A stretch of 58,300 bases of DNA from Gammaproteobacteria bacterium (lineage in GTDB: Bacteria; Pseudomonadota; Gammaproteobacteria; SZUA-152), in assembly GCA_013152545.1 (NCBI GenBank), contig JAADGF010000100.1:1-58300 (forward strand), in the 5' to 3' direction. Below the pieces are notes generated by a model. That model made no database searches and was not told the origin of the DNA. It saw only the letters and a program-made list of their open reading frames with translations. This document shows positions 37,250 through 46,123 of the stretch, in pieces; positions within the stretch are counted from its first letter, which is position 1, and every line of letters begins with the position of its first letter. The position numbers were made by a program, and so were the translations under genes.

Positions 37250-38161
37250 ATGTCTGAACAACACAAAACACCTGCAAACAACGATCCAGACCAATTTGCC
37301 ATCAAGGTCGGACTGGCAGAGATGTTAAAAGGCGGCGTTATTATGGATGTAACCGACGCCGAACAAGCGACAATCGCCGAGCAGGCTGGTGCCGTCGCGG
37401 TCATGGCGTTGGAAAGAATTCCCGCCGATATACGTAAAGATGGCGGCATTGCCCGGATGTCCGACCCCGCAATGATCAAAAACATCCAACAAGCAGTCTC
37501 CATCCCAGTAATGGCAAAATGCCGCATCGGGCACTTTGCAGAAGCACAAGTACTGGAAGCGCTGGGCATCGACTTTATCGACGAGAGTGAAGTATTAACA
37601 CCTGCGGACAACAAACACCATATTTACAAACATAAATTTAAAACACCGTTTGTATGTGGCGCGACCGATTTAGGTGAAGCTCTAAGGCGCATCGGTGAAG
37701 GGGCAGCGATGATCCGAACTAAAGGTGAAGCTGGCAGCGGCGATGTCGTAGAGGCCGTACGTCACATGCGCCAAATTCAAAACGATATCAAAAAACTGCT
37801 CAGCTTACACCAAGAACAATTAATGACCGCCGCAAAAGAACTGGGAGCACCTTACGAACTCGTCTGTTATGTATCACAGCACGGTGCCTTACCGGTACCG
37901 AATTTTTCAGCGGGTGGTATAGCGACGCCAGCAGATGCCGCCTTGATGATGCAACTTGGCGCACAAACGGTGTTTGTCGGTTCCGGCATATTCAAATCAG
38001 ATGATCCCGCAACAAGGGCTGCCGCCATCGTAAAAGCAACCACCCACCACAATGACCCGGCGCAATTATTGGAGGCCAGCACTGGATTACAACCGGCCAT
38101 GAAGGGACTCAATCTCAACGAACTCCCTCTTGAGCAACGACTGGCAAATCGAGGGTGGTAA
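37250..38161 (+). CDS. pdxS: Pyridoxal 5'-phosphate synthase, PdxS subunit
   Basis: Counted from ATG 37250 (AGGA at 37235; promoter just upstream) the product is 303 residues. It has the PdxS barrel marks: [49 protein letters not shown] and [20 protein letters not shown]. With PdxT it makes PLP directly from ribose 5-phosphate, glyceraldehyde 3-phosphate and glutamine-derived ammonia. This DXP-independent route is less usual in Gammaproteobacteria than PdxA/PdxJ. The pdxT start overlaps its end. Confidence 0.96.
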   Translation: MSEQHKTPANNDPDQFAIKVGLAEMLKGGVIMDVTDAEQATIAEQAGAVAVMALERIPADIRKDGGIARMSDPAMIKNIQQAVSIPVMAKCRIGHFAEAQVLEALGIDFIDESEVLTPADNKHHIYKHKFKTPFVCGATDLGEALRRIGEGAAMIRTKGEAGSGDVVEAVRHMRQIQNDIKKLLSLHQEQLMTAAKELGAPYELVCYVSQHGALPVPNFSAGGIATPADAALMMQLGAQTVFVGSGIFKSDDPATRAAAIVKATTHHNDPAQLLEASTGLQPAMKGLNLNELPLEQRLANRGW

Positions 38162-38787
38162 ACGGCACGATTGGCGTCCTGGCTTTACAGGGCGCCTTCC
38201 AAAAACATATTGAGGCTCTCCACGCATTGGGCCGGAAAACACAACAGGTACGTTGCCATGAAGAATTAAAACGCTGCGTTGCCTTAATTATTCCCGGTGG
38301 TGAATCCACCACCATGACACGCCTGTTACAAGCCGGCCGCCTGACCAACTCGATCAAAACGTTTGCTACCAAACACCCTGTAATGGGCACCTGTGCCGGT
38401 ATGATACTCATGTCATCGGCAACTGATGAGAAAAAGGTTGAGCCTCTGCACATTATGGATTTCCAAGTGCAACGCAATATTTATGGCACCCAGCGGGAAA
38501 GCTTTACAGCCAATTTAAATTTACACATAAAAGCAGAGGAACCACCGTTCTGTGGCATCTTCATCCGAGCCCCCGGTGCCACTAAACTAAATCGTCGAAT
38601 AACTGTACTGGCCGAATACCAGGAAAGGCCCGTACTGATCGCACAAGATCATCACCTAGCGGCAAGCTTCCATCCAGAATTAACAGCCGACAACCGTATA
38701 CACCGTTACTGGTTAAGTCTTTTTGATGAAGACGCAGGAAAGGAAAGCACACATTTTAAAAACTATGCATCAGTTGCCAAACCATAA
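38155..38787 (+). CDS. pdxT: Pyridoxal 5'-phosphate synthase glutaminase, PdxT
   Basis: The 210-residue class I glutamine amidotransferase has the nucleophile in [11 protein letters not shown] and the His-Glu pair in [25 protein letters not shown] and [13 protein letters not shown] are PdxT marks. It releases ammonia from glutamine for PdxS. The GTG start overlaps the pdxS stop by seven bases, so translation is coupled. Its 3' end overlaps the convergent anti-sigma-like gene by 25 bases. Confidence 0.95.
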   Translation: MVNGTIGVLALQGAFQKHIEALHALGRKTQQVRCHEELKRCVALIIPGGESTTMTRLLQAGRLTNSIKTFATKHPVMGTCAGMILMSSATDEKKVEPLHIMDFQVQRNIYGTQRESFTANLNLHIKAEEPPFCGIFIRAPGATKLNRRITVLAEYQERPVLIAQDHHLAASFHPELTADNRIHRYWLSLFDEDAGKESTHFKNYASVAKP

Positions 38788-39380
38788 AAATGTCCCTGAT
38801 TCTGCCACAATTCTATGGTTACATTGTCATAGACAACACGCTTGGATACAGTTTTCTTCAGTTTATCGGTTAAGGCTGTCACATACAACGTGGATATACC
38901 ATCAGTATTCCGGTTTTTCACTTTTAACTGTGCCGCTAATTTCCCCTGTATAGAGCAATATCGTCCACCGATCAATATAAAATTCTGTAACAGAGCCACT
39001 GGTGGCTCAAGCGTAAAATCCAATCGGTTCATGGCAACGCGCAAAGCCTCATAGTTATTATAGGGAAATTCCACATCCAAGTGTTTATTGTGATTCATCG
39101 CGATTTCAGCAAGCACTAACTCTGAAACTCCACGCTGAAAATAATATGATTGCGCAACAACAATCACGACCAGCATAACAGCAGCAACCGCCGAGGTTCG
39201 CCACTGACTGGCAATGAATCGTTTTGATTTTTGAAAATCGAATAGCTTACCAATGCCCACTTTTTCAGTCGCTTTTTCCCGAGCGACCTGATGGCCTTTA
39301 TCAAGCATGCGGTCAAGTGCATCGGCGGACAAGCGCCTGTCCAGATAATAATTCTTAATTGACTTATCAAGCTTATCCAT
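38763..39380 (-). CDS. Membrane protein, anti-sigma-like
   Basis: The 205-residue protein has a cytoplasmic N-terminus of ~60 residues (KNYYLDRRLSADALDRMLD), one membrane helix at about 62-83 (TSAVAAVMLVVIVVAQSYYF) and a periplasmic domain of ~120 residues with RYCSIQGKLAAQL and ending FYGLATDA. It follows an ECF sigma gene on the same strand after ~50 bases. Topology and position suggest a membrane anti-sigma factor. No ZAS zinc motif (HxxxCxxC) is present, so it would be a different class. The link is inference. Confidence 0.7.
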   Translation of the reverse strand: MDKLDKSIKNYYLDRRLSADALDRMLDKGHQVAREKATEKVGIGKLFDFQKSKRFIASQWRTSAVAAVMLVVIVVAQSYYFQRGVSELVLAEIAMNHNKHLDVEFPYNNYEALRVAMNRLDFTLEPPVALLQNFILIGGRYCSIQGKLAAQLKVKNRNTDGISTLYVTALTDKLKKTVSKRVVYDNVTIELWQNQGHFYGLATDA

Positions 39381-39433
39381 TAAAAATCTCTATTTGAAAT
39401 CACGATACAATGATAAAAATTCTGGTATCACAA

Positions 39434-39910
39434 TTATGCCAAATACTGGCCATCATTCGATTCCTGACCTAACTGTTGCACCAATTTTTGTTTGCCCCGA
39501 TGCAACAAACTTAATATGGTATTGCGAGATTTATCGGTTAATTTCGCAATTTCTTTTGCCGTATATCCTTCTATAATGTTTAAAAAAATCGCTTCCCTTT
39601 CTTCTGGTCTAAGATTATTCAGCGCCTTGTCGAGAACTTTAGAATCGATATTAAACTCCTGCCCAGCATCCAACTGCGCTGGCTCTGCGACACCTTCCAG
39701 AGACTCAATAATTACCAGATTTTTGCGGCGATACTGATCAATAAAAATATTTCGAATAACAGTAAACAGAAGGGACTTATTGGGCACTGAACCATGTAAA
39801 GCTGAGATGCGAAGCCAAGCCTCCTGCACCAAATCTTCGGCATCGTGATGCCGGTTTGCCAGCGAAAAAGCATAGCGAAATCCAGCCTGCAACAAGTCCC
39901 TATCCGTCAT
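39434..39910 (-). CDS. ECF-type RNA polymerase sigma factor
   Basis: This small sigma-70 family protein has region 2 (HHDAEDLVQEAWLRISAL, LFTVIRNIFIDQYRRKN) and region 4 (LRPEEREAIFLNIIEGYTAKE, SRNTILSLLHRGKQKL). I chose ATG 39910; a TTG three codons upstream has a closer AAGG. It lies between a small secreted protein gene and a membrane protein gene, a typical sigma/anti-sigma operon. It probably answers an envelope signal. Confidence 0.9.
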   Translation of the reverse strand: MTDRDLLQAGFRYAFSLANRHHDAEDLVQEAWLRISALHGSVPNKSLLFTVIRNIFIDQYRRKNLVIIESLEGVAEPAQLDAGQEFNIDSKVLDKALNNLRPEEREAIFLNIIEGYTAKEIAKLTDKSRNTILSLLHRGKQKLVQQLGQESNDGQYLA

Positions 39911-39928
39911 TTGAAGCAAACCTTGTTA

Positions 39929-40318
39929 TTATCCCTCTACATGATACGGTCGTTTTTCCCCGTCAACGGCATGGACCAATGATTGTATAACGCGGTATTC
40001 GGTGCCTTTTTTGACAACCAAAAAATCCAAATCGTAAAGCTTGCCTTTAGCGTCAACAAAGTCGGCACAACTGACAAAATAGTCTCCTTTTTTAACGATA
40101 CCACTGTGAAGTTTCTTTAATTCAAGCTTCCGAAGCGCACCATTTTTTGCATCAAAAACAAGATACTTTCCACTAATGATACTGTCATCGATATGATTAC
40201 CCATCGCTGCTTTTATATCCAGACGTTGCTGACCTTTGATCGATGGGTCATCTCCTGCTACTACAACTTGAGATAGTCCCAGGCAAATTACCAGTAATGC
40301 AGCCGATATTATTTTCAT
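39929..40318 (-). CDS. Small secreted protein of unknown function
   Basis: From ATG 40318 (GAGGA six bases upstream) the product is 129 residues with a signal peptide (MKIISAALLVICLGLSQVVVAG). The mature part begins DDPSIKGQQRLDIKAAMGN and has KLYDLDFLVVKKGTEYRVIQ. It is the first gene of the operon with the sigma factor, about 18 bases apart, so it may be a sensor, target or regulator in that pathway. I do not recognise the family. Confidence 0.75.
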   Translation of the reverse strand: MKIISAALLVICLGLSQVVVAGDDPSIKGQQRLDIKAAMGNHIDDSIISGKYLVFDAKNGALRKLELKKLHSGIVKKGDYFVSCADFVDAKGKLYDLDFLVVKKGTEYRVIQSLVHAVDGEKRPYHVEG

Positions 40319-40679
40319 GTTATTCCTCACTTTATGTTTTAATATTGTGAATATTCAGGCTGAATAGTTGCATATTTAATTTACACCACTTAAATAAAGA
40401 TTCTAATGCCTATCTATACGTTAACAATTAAGACGAAACATCCCCTCACCTGATTGCAAGGGTACTAAAAATAACATTAGCTCGATAACCGCAACATAAC
40501 ATTGCCTAACATTAACAATACCCTGCCCATACTACGGAACTTAACAGTAAATGCACAGCAAACCCTCATCCTGAAGGTAGCGTCTGTTCAGGTTTGGGAC
40601 ATCGAGTCTGACAGAATCATCCAATGAAGCCTGAATAATTTATTGATTATTCACGATTCAAAGATTACACTAAGACGAT
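40319..40679. promoter_or_regulatory. Divergent control region with inverted repeats
   Basis: This 361-base region lies between the ECF operon and the TetR gene. It holds TGAATATTCA at 40348-40357, TGAATAAT-N6-ATTATTCA at 40632-40653, and CCTGAA-N11-TTCAGG at 40570-40592. The second inverted repeat lies 27 bases before the TetR start, an ideal place for an autoregulatory operator. Confidence 0.55.
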
Positions 40680-41291
40680 ATGGAGCAAAATACCAAAGAT
40701 AATTTAACCGAAGATATTCGACAGCAGATCCTGCAAGCGGCTGAAAATCGATTCAAACAATATGGTTATAACAAAACTACAATGGTGGAAATTGCCAAAG
40801 ACTGCTCTATGTCGGCTGCAAATCTATATCGTTATTTTGAAAATAAGCTGGCGATCGGTGCAAGCTTGGCCTGTGACTGTCTCGACCAGAACATCGAAGG
40901 CTTAAAAAAAATTATTCTTAACAATACGTTATCAGCATCTGAGCGTTTATTGGCATTTATATTGGAGACATTCAACTATACGCATACACAATGGTCGGAA
41001 ACCCCTCGTATGAATGAAATGGTGATCGCTATTTGCCATGAACGTTTGGATATAGTGGACCAACATTATTTTCAGAAACAAGCACTTTTAATTACGCTGA
41101 TCAAAGATGGCAATAGAGGGGGAACATTTAATGTTGCTGAACCTGAAAAAGCTGCAGAAGCCATACTGGTCGCGATTACAATGTTCGATATCCCCCTATT
41201 TATGCCGATGTTTTCTCGGGATAACTTTGAACGTAAAGTTAAAAACCTAGTTTCACTGTTATTGAACGGGCTATTAAAACGCCCTGAATGA
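40680..41291 (+). CDS. TetR-family transcription regulator
   Basis: The 203-residue protein has a TetR N-terminal helix-turn-helix (ENRFKQYGYNKTTMVEIAKD, CSMSAANLYRYFENK) and a C-terminal all-helical ligand domain. It precedes, on the same strand, a transporter, a LolA-like and a barrel gene and probably represses them and itself: similar TGAATA..TATTCA repeats occur before both this gene and the transporter. The ligand is unknown, perhaps a lipid or hydrophobic compound. Confidence 0.9.
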   Translation: MEQNTKDNLTEDIRQQILQAAENRFKQYGYNKTTMVEIAKDCSMSAANLYRYFENKLAIGASLACDCLDQNIEGLKKIILNNTLSASERLLAFILETFNYTHTQWSETPRMNEMVIAICHERLDIVDQHYFQKQALLITLIKDGNRGGTFNVAEPEKAAEAILVAITMFDIPLFMPMFSRDNFERKVKNLVSLLLNGLLKRPE

Positions 41292-41376
41292 CTGGATGAG
41301 ACTAGCTTAGCGATACTAAACATAGTCGCATTCAACAATGACCCACGAATAAAACTAAAAAAATTTGACCTTAAAG

Positions 41377-41389
41377 TGAATATTATTCA
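41377..41389. promoter_or_regulatory. Palindrome before transporter, possible TetR operator
   Basis: TGAATA-T-TATTCA is a perfect inverted repeat with the same half-site as 40632-40653 before the TetR gene. It lies 155 bases upstream of the transporter ATG in the 253-base gap that would carry its promoter. Confidence 0.5.
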
Positions 41390-41544
41390 TTTCATTTATT
41401 ATTTATGCATTATTGGCATGGCTATTAGCAAACGTTCACTGAAAATAGGCAGAGACAGGTCACGAGCAAACCTGATTTTCCAGCGTCATCAGCAACGTTC
41501 ATAATCGACGAAAAACCGTTACCTTGACGAAAGGAGATTAACAA

Positions 41545-43896
41545 ATGACAGCAGATACCCGCACCACCCGTTATGCTCGTTGGGTGGTTAACCATCCATT
41601 TATCGTCATGTCGCTCACGCTTGCATTAGTCTTTGCCGCAGCAAGCGGGGGACGGTTTTTAAGCTTCACCACCGATTATCGGGTGTTTTTCAGTGAAGAT
41701 AACCCAGAACTAATCGCGTTTGATTCTTTGGAGAAAACGTACACCAAAAATGATAATGTCATCTTTATCGTTACCCCCAACAACGGCAATGTCTTTACCG
41801 CAGAAACTCTCAAGATTGTTCAGGAGTTGACAACAGAAGCCTGGCAAATCCCCTACTCCATTCGTGTCGACTCCATCTCCAACTTCCAGCACACCGAAGC
41901 AAACGGCGACGACCTCATGGTACAAGATCTGGTGCCGGAACTCGATACCTTAGATGATATGTATATTAAAAAAGTGCGGGATATTGCCCTAAACGAACCA
42001 CTCCTACTAAGGCGCCTGATTTCCGAAACAGGTCATGTCACCGGAGTAAATGTCACTGTACAGTTACCTGGCATAAACCCAGGCGCAGAAACACCTGAAA
42101 TTGTTGTATTTGCACGAGATATTGCCAAGCGGTTTATGAAGAAATACCCTGATATAGAAATTCGTCTCAGCGGCATGGTGATGATGAATAACGCTTTTTC
42201 CGAAGCATCCCAATCCGATATGCAATTTCTGGTTCCCCTGAGCTTTATCTTGATGCTGGTCACTCTAGGCTTAATGCTGAAGGGATTTACTGGCACCATC
42301 GGCACAATGATTATTATCATATCCTCCATCATGGTGGCAATGGGTATTGGCGGCTATCTTGGCTTTCCGATTACACCACCTTCAGCATCCACCCCCACCA
42401 TTGTGCTCACTGTCGCTATTGCTAACGCGGTGCACATACTGGTTACCTTTTTGCACCAAATGCGCCATGGCATGGAGAAAAAAGATGCTATGGTGGAAAG
42501 CCTGCGCATCAACATACAACCCGTCTTTCTTGCCAGCGCCACAACTGCGCTGGGGTTTTTATCCATGAATTTTGCCGATGTCCCGCCGTTTAATCATTTA
42601 GGCAATATGGTTGCAATTGGCGTGATCGCTTCCTTTTTTCTAAGTGTATTTTTCCTGCCAGCATTTATGTCGGTAATGCCAGTCAAAGTACGCGTACAAA
42701 AACACACCAATGGCTCACGACTAATGGCACAACTAGGTGATTTTGTGGTTACCCGACGAAAAATCTTAATGTGGGGAATGCTTACAATTGTTGTTACCTT
42801 AATCGCATTTATACCTCGCAATGAACTAAATGATGTTTTTGTGCATTATTTTGACGAAACCATCGACTTCCGTGCAGATGCAGATTATTTTACTGACAAT
42901 CTGAGCGGCTTATACGTTATTGATTATTCTCTGGAAACGGGAGAACCAGGCGGCATCAGTAACCCTGAGTTTATGGCAGACGTGGCCAAATTTGCCAAAT
43001 GGTATCGCCAACAACCAGAGACCATACACATAAACTCTTATACCGATATCATGAACCGGCTCAATAAAAATATGCATGGTGATGATCCCACCTGGTATCA
43101 CCAACCGCGTGAACGAAATCTCGCAGCGCAATATTTGTTGCTGTATGAAATGTCGTTACCCTACGGACTGGACCTTAACAACCAGATCAATATTGACAAG
43201 TCCGCTACCCGCTTCACGGCTACCCTGCAAACCATGTCCTCCAATGACTTACTTGCATTGGAAAAGCGCGTACAACACTGGTTAGCTAATAACACCACCA
43301 CGATCAAGCAGGCGAAAGGTACAGGCACTAGCATCATGTTTGCCAATATCGGTAAAAAGAACATTAAAAGCATGCTGCTAGGAACAACCGTTGCCCTCAT
43401 TCTAATCTCTATAATACTCATATTCGCATTGCGTTCGATTAAAATTGGTATCGTCAGTATGATCCCCAATTTGGTGCCTGCGGCAATGGGGTTTGGCTTG
43501 TGGGGAATTTTAGTGGGTGAAATTGGGTTGGCATTATCCGTTGTGGCAGGCATGACTCTGGGTATTGTTGTGGATGACACAGTGCACTTCTTAAGCAAAT
43601 ATCTCCGTGCCCGGCGAGAAAAACAACTCGATGCACAACAGGCTACCCGTTATGCCTTTAACACCGTTGGCATGGCCTTATTTACCACCACCATCGTATT
43701 AGTGGTGGGATTCTTGGTGCTCTCATTCTCCAGCTTCAAGCTGAATTCAGATATGGGAACCTTAACCGCCATCGTCATCACGTTCGCACTCATTGCTGAT
43801 TTCTTGTTCCTACCTTCACTATTAATGAAACTTGAGGAGAAAAATCATGAAAAAACGAATGCTACTACTAACGTTGTTAATAATACCCCAGCTTAA
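41545..43896 (+). CDS. RND/MMPL-family exporter
   Basis: The 783-residue protein has the two-fold RND/MMPL layout. One helix is near residue 15, a periplasmic loop reaches to about 220, a helix bundle 225-370 holds a sterol-sensing-like core (LSFILMLVTLGLMLKGF, PPSASTPTIVLTVAIANAVH), and a second loop and bundle follow (VAGMTLGIVVDDTVHFLSK). GGAGATTAACAA precedes ATG. Such proteins with a LolA-like partner and an outer-membrane barrel usually move lipids or hydrophobic molecules across the envelope. The downstream gene overlaps its end by 50 bases. Confidence 0.92.
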   Translation: MTADTRTTRYARWVVNHPFIVMSLTLALVFAAASGGRFLSFTTDYRVFFSEDNPELIAFDSLEKTYTKNDNVIFIVTPNNGNVFTAETLKIVQELTTEAWQIPYSIRVDSISNFQHTEANGDDLMVQDLVPELDTLDDMYIKKVRDIALNEPLLLRRLISETGHVTGVNVTVQLPGINPGAETPEIVVFARDIAKRFMKKYPDIEIRLSGMVMMNNAFSEASQSDMQFLVPLSFILMLVTLGLMLKGFTGTIGTMIIIISSIMVAMGIGGYLGFPITPPSASTPTIVLTVAIANAVHILVTFLHQMRHGMEKKDAMVESLRINIQPVFLASATTALGFLSMNFADVPPFNHLGNMVAIGVIASFFLSVFFLPAFMSVMPVKVRVQKHTNGSRLMAQLGDFVVTRRKILMWGMLTIVVTLIAFIPRNELNDVFVHYFDETIDFRADADYFTDNLSGLYVIDYSLETGEPGGISNPEFMADVAKFAKWYRQQPETIHINSYTDIMNRLNKNMHGDDPTWYHQPRERNLAAQYLLLYEMSLPYGLDLNNQINIDKSATRFTATLQTMSSNDLLALEKRVQHWLANNTTTIKQAKGTGTSIMFANIGKKNIKSMLLGTTVALILISIILIFALRSIKIGIVSMIPNLVPAAMGFGLWGILVGEIGLALSVVAGMTLGIVVDDTVHFLSKYLRARREKQLDAQQATRYAFNTVGMALFTTTIVLVVGFLVLSFSSFKLNSDMGTLTAIVITFALIADFLFLPSLLMKLEEKNHEKTNATTNVVNNTPA

Positions 43897-44629
43897 CGCC
43901 TGGGCAGAAACCCCGGAAGAAAAAGGTCTAGCAATCGCCGTAGAAGCTGACAAACAGGACACGGGATGGAAAGACCAACAATCTGAGCTTAAAATGATAT
44001 TACGTAATCGTCAAGGGCAGGAAACGCAACGCAATATACGTAATCGCCAACTGGAGGTGGATAACGATGGGGATAAAACACTATCCATCTTTGACAGCCC
44101 ACGAGACGTTAAAGGCACGGCCTTTCTAAGCTACACACATTCCAAAGTGCCGGATGACCAATGGTTATTTTTGCCTGCATTAAAGCGCGTAAAACGGATA
44201 TCATCAAACAACAAATCAGGCCCTTTTATGGGCAGTGAATTTGCCTATGAAGATATAACATCACAAGAAGTGGATAAATATACCTACAAGTGGCTTAACG
44301 ATGAAACCTATGAGGGCAACGATGTCTTTGTAGTAGAGCGATACCCAAGCTATAAACACTCGGGTTATACCAAGCAAATAACCTGGATAGATAAAAAAAT
44401 GTATCAACCCCTTAAGATTGTTTTTTATGACCGTAAAGGTGCTAAATTAAAAACGCTGACCTACTATGATTACAAACAGTACCTGAATAAATTCTGGCGC
44501 CCGGACCGCATGGAAATGGTCAACCACCTCACCCATAAAAGCACCACTTTACTTTGGTCAAAATACAAGTTTGACAATGGCTATACTGATCGTGATTTTG
44601 ACCGAAACAGTTTAAAACGGGCGCGTTAA
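43847..44629 (+). CDS. LolA-like outer-membrane lipoprotein-sorting protein
   Basis: The 260-residue precursor starts at ATG 43847 with GAGGAGA at 43834-43840 and has a signal peptide (LLLTLLIIPQLNAWA). The mature protein matches the LolA/LolB-like family linked to MMPL exporters: DNDGDKTLSIFDSPRDVKGT, FLPALKRVKRISSNNKSGPF, MGSEFAYEDIT. It would carry hydrophobic cargo across the periplasm. It overlaps the transporter gene by 50 bases and the next gene starts at its stop codon, so the three genes form one operon. Confidence 0.9.
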   Translation: MKKRMLLLTLLIIPQLNAWAETPEEKGLAIAVEADKQDTGWKDQQSELKMILRNRQGQETQRNIRNRQLEVDNDGDKTLSIFDSPRDVKGTAFLSYTHSKVPDDQWLFLPALKRVKRISSNNKSGPFMGSEFAYEDITSQEVDKYTYKWLNDETYEGNDVFVVERYPSYKHSGYTKQITWIDKKMYQPLKIVFYDRKGAKLKTLTYYDYKQYLNKFWRPDRMEMVNHLTHKSTTLLWSKYKFDNGYTDRDFDRNSLKRAR

Positions 44630-44688
44630 TGCTAAATTTTTTCGCTCTATGGACTTCACACAATCCGCAGTATTGCGGCCTTGATACA

Positions 44689-45918
44689 ATGAAAAGAAGG
44701 GGCATTAAGTGGGCACTGACCAAATTAATTATGACATTTTCCACCAGTACAGCAGTTGCTACCACCGCGCTGCTACCCACAATCTGTAATGCTAGCGGAG
44801 AATGGTCGGGGAATGTTGCGGTAGAAGTCCGCAGCTTCGCGCATACCCCAAGCTTCTCGGATCAACACGATGATTATTTGTCGATTTCCGCACAACCGGA
44901 GTATTTTTTTGAATGGGATAATGGCAAGCAAAGCTTCCTATTTATACCCTTTGTACGCATCGATCAACATGATAAAGAAAGAACACACGCCGACATTCGG
45001 GAACTGGCCTGGATTAAAGCCAGCGATGTCTGGGAACTGCGCGCCGGTATTCGCAAAGTGTTTTGGGGTGTAACAGAGTCACAACACTTAGTGGATATTA
45101 TCAACCAGACAGATGCTATTGAAAATATCGACAGAGAAAACAAGCTTGGTCAAACCATGATTAACCTGGCGTTAATTCAAGACTGGGGTACACTCGATTT
45201 TTTTGTGCTACCCGGGTTTCGCGAACGCACCTTTGCCGGTCGGGAAGGACGGCTGAGAACCCAGCCACCAGTGGACACTGACAACACCGTGTACGAAGCC
45301 AGCAATAAAAATAAACATACAGATCTCGCGATTCGCTGGTCACACTTTATCGGTGATTGGGATGTCGGTATAAGTCATTTTTATGGCACCAGTCGTGACC
45401 CCCGGTTTACGATTAACACGGATAGATCTGCAATCATCCCCAATTATGACATTATCAATCAAACCGGTTTGTCGCTACAAACCGTTGTTAACGATTGGTT
45501 ATGGAAGCTGGAAATGATTTCGCGAAACGGCCACGAAAATCACTACACCGCATTAACCGGCGGTTTCGAATATACTCTGGTGGGTATAATCAACACGCAA
45601 GCGGATCTTGGCATCATCAGTGAATACTTATACGATAATCGCGATGAAGCCGCAACCACCCCATTTCAAAATGACATCATGCTCGGTGCCCGGTTCACGC
45701 TGAATGACGTACAATCAACGGAAATTCTGGCCGGGTTAATTTTCGACATCGACAACAATGGCCACCTGTTTAATTTGGAAGCCAGCAGACGTCTCGGCGA
45801 CGCCTGGAAGCTCAACTTGGAAATTAGAACATTTTCCAATATAAACTCATTAAACGATCCGCTTTACAGTTCACGAAACGACGACCACTTACAAATAGAG
45901 CTAGCTTGGTACTTTTAG
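44689..45918 (+). CDS. Outer-membrane beta-barrel protein, DUF1302-like
   Basis: From ATG 44689 the product is 409 residues with a signal peptide ending LLPTICNAS. An upstream ATG at 44629, overlapping the previous stop (TAATG), would add 20 unlikely residues before the signal. The mature part consists of amphipathic strands and ends with ...DHLQIELAWYF, the aromatic C-terminus of outer-membrane proteins. It belongs to the barrel proteins found with MMPL/LolA-like genes and probably provides the outer-membrane step. A terminator follows. Confidence 0.85.
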   Translation: MKRRGIKWALTKLIMTFSTSTAVATTALLPTICNASGEWSGNVAVEVRSFAHTPSFSDQHDDYLSISAQPEYFFEWDNGKQSFLFIPFVRIDQHDKERTHADIRELAWIKASDVWELRAGIRKVFWGVTESQHLVDIINQTDAIENIDRENKLGQTMINLALIQDWGTLDFFVLPGFRERTFAGREGRLRTQPPVDTDNTVYEASNKNKHTDLAIRWSHFIGDWDVGISHFYGTSRDPRFTINTDRSAIIPNYDIINQTGLSLQTVVNDWLWKLEMISRNGHENHYTALTGGFEYTLVGIINTQADLGIISEYLYDNRDEAATTPFQNDIMLGARFTLNDVQSTEILAGLIFDIDNNGHLFNLEASRRLGDAWKLNLEIRTFSNINSLNDPLYSSRNDDHLQIELAWYF

Positions 45919-46073
45919 AGTGCCATTGTCAATAGATGCCAATCGATTACACAAACACCGTTGATTCAAGTTAATTTTTTTAGGGTATGCGGCACGCCTC
46001 AGGCAACAAAACCGAACAACAAGCAGGAGCATTATTACTGACTCATTCCACTCGAATCAACGGTACATAGCCA

Positions 46074-46108
46074 AAAAAACCGCGTTGTTGAAGCGCGGTT
46101 TTTTTTAT
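46074..46108. terminator. Bidirectional terminator
   Basis: AACCGCG and CGCGGTT form a stem with A-tract before and T-tract (TTTTTTTT) after, between convergent genes ending at 45918 and 46124. It should stop transcription from both sides. Confidence 0.9.
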
Positions 46109-46123
46109 TGATTATTTGAAACA

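Noticed and set aside
37231-37614. 127-codon minus-strand ORF
   Set aside because: It is antisense to pdxS, which is highly conserved.
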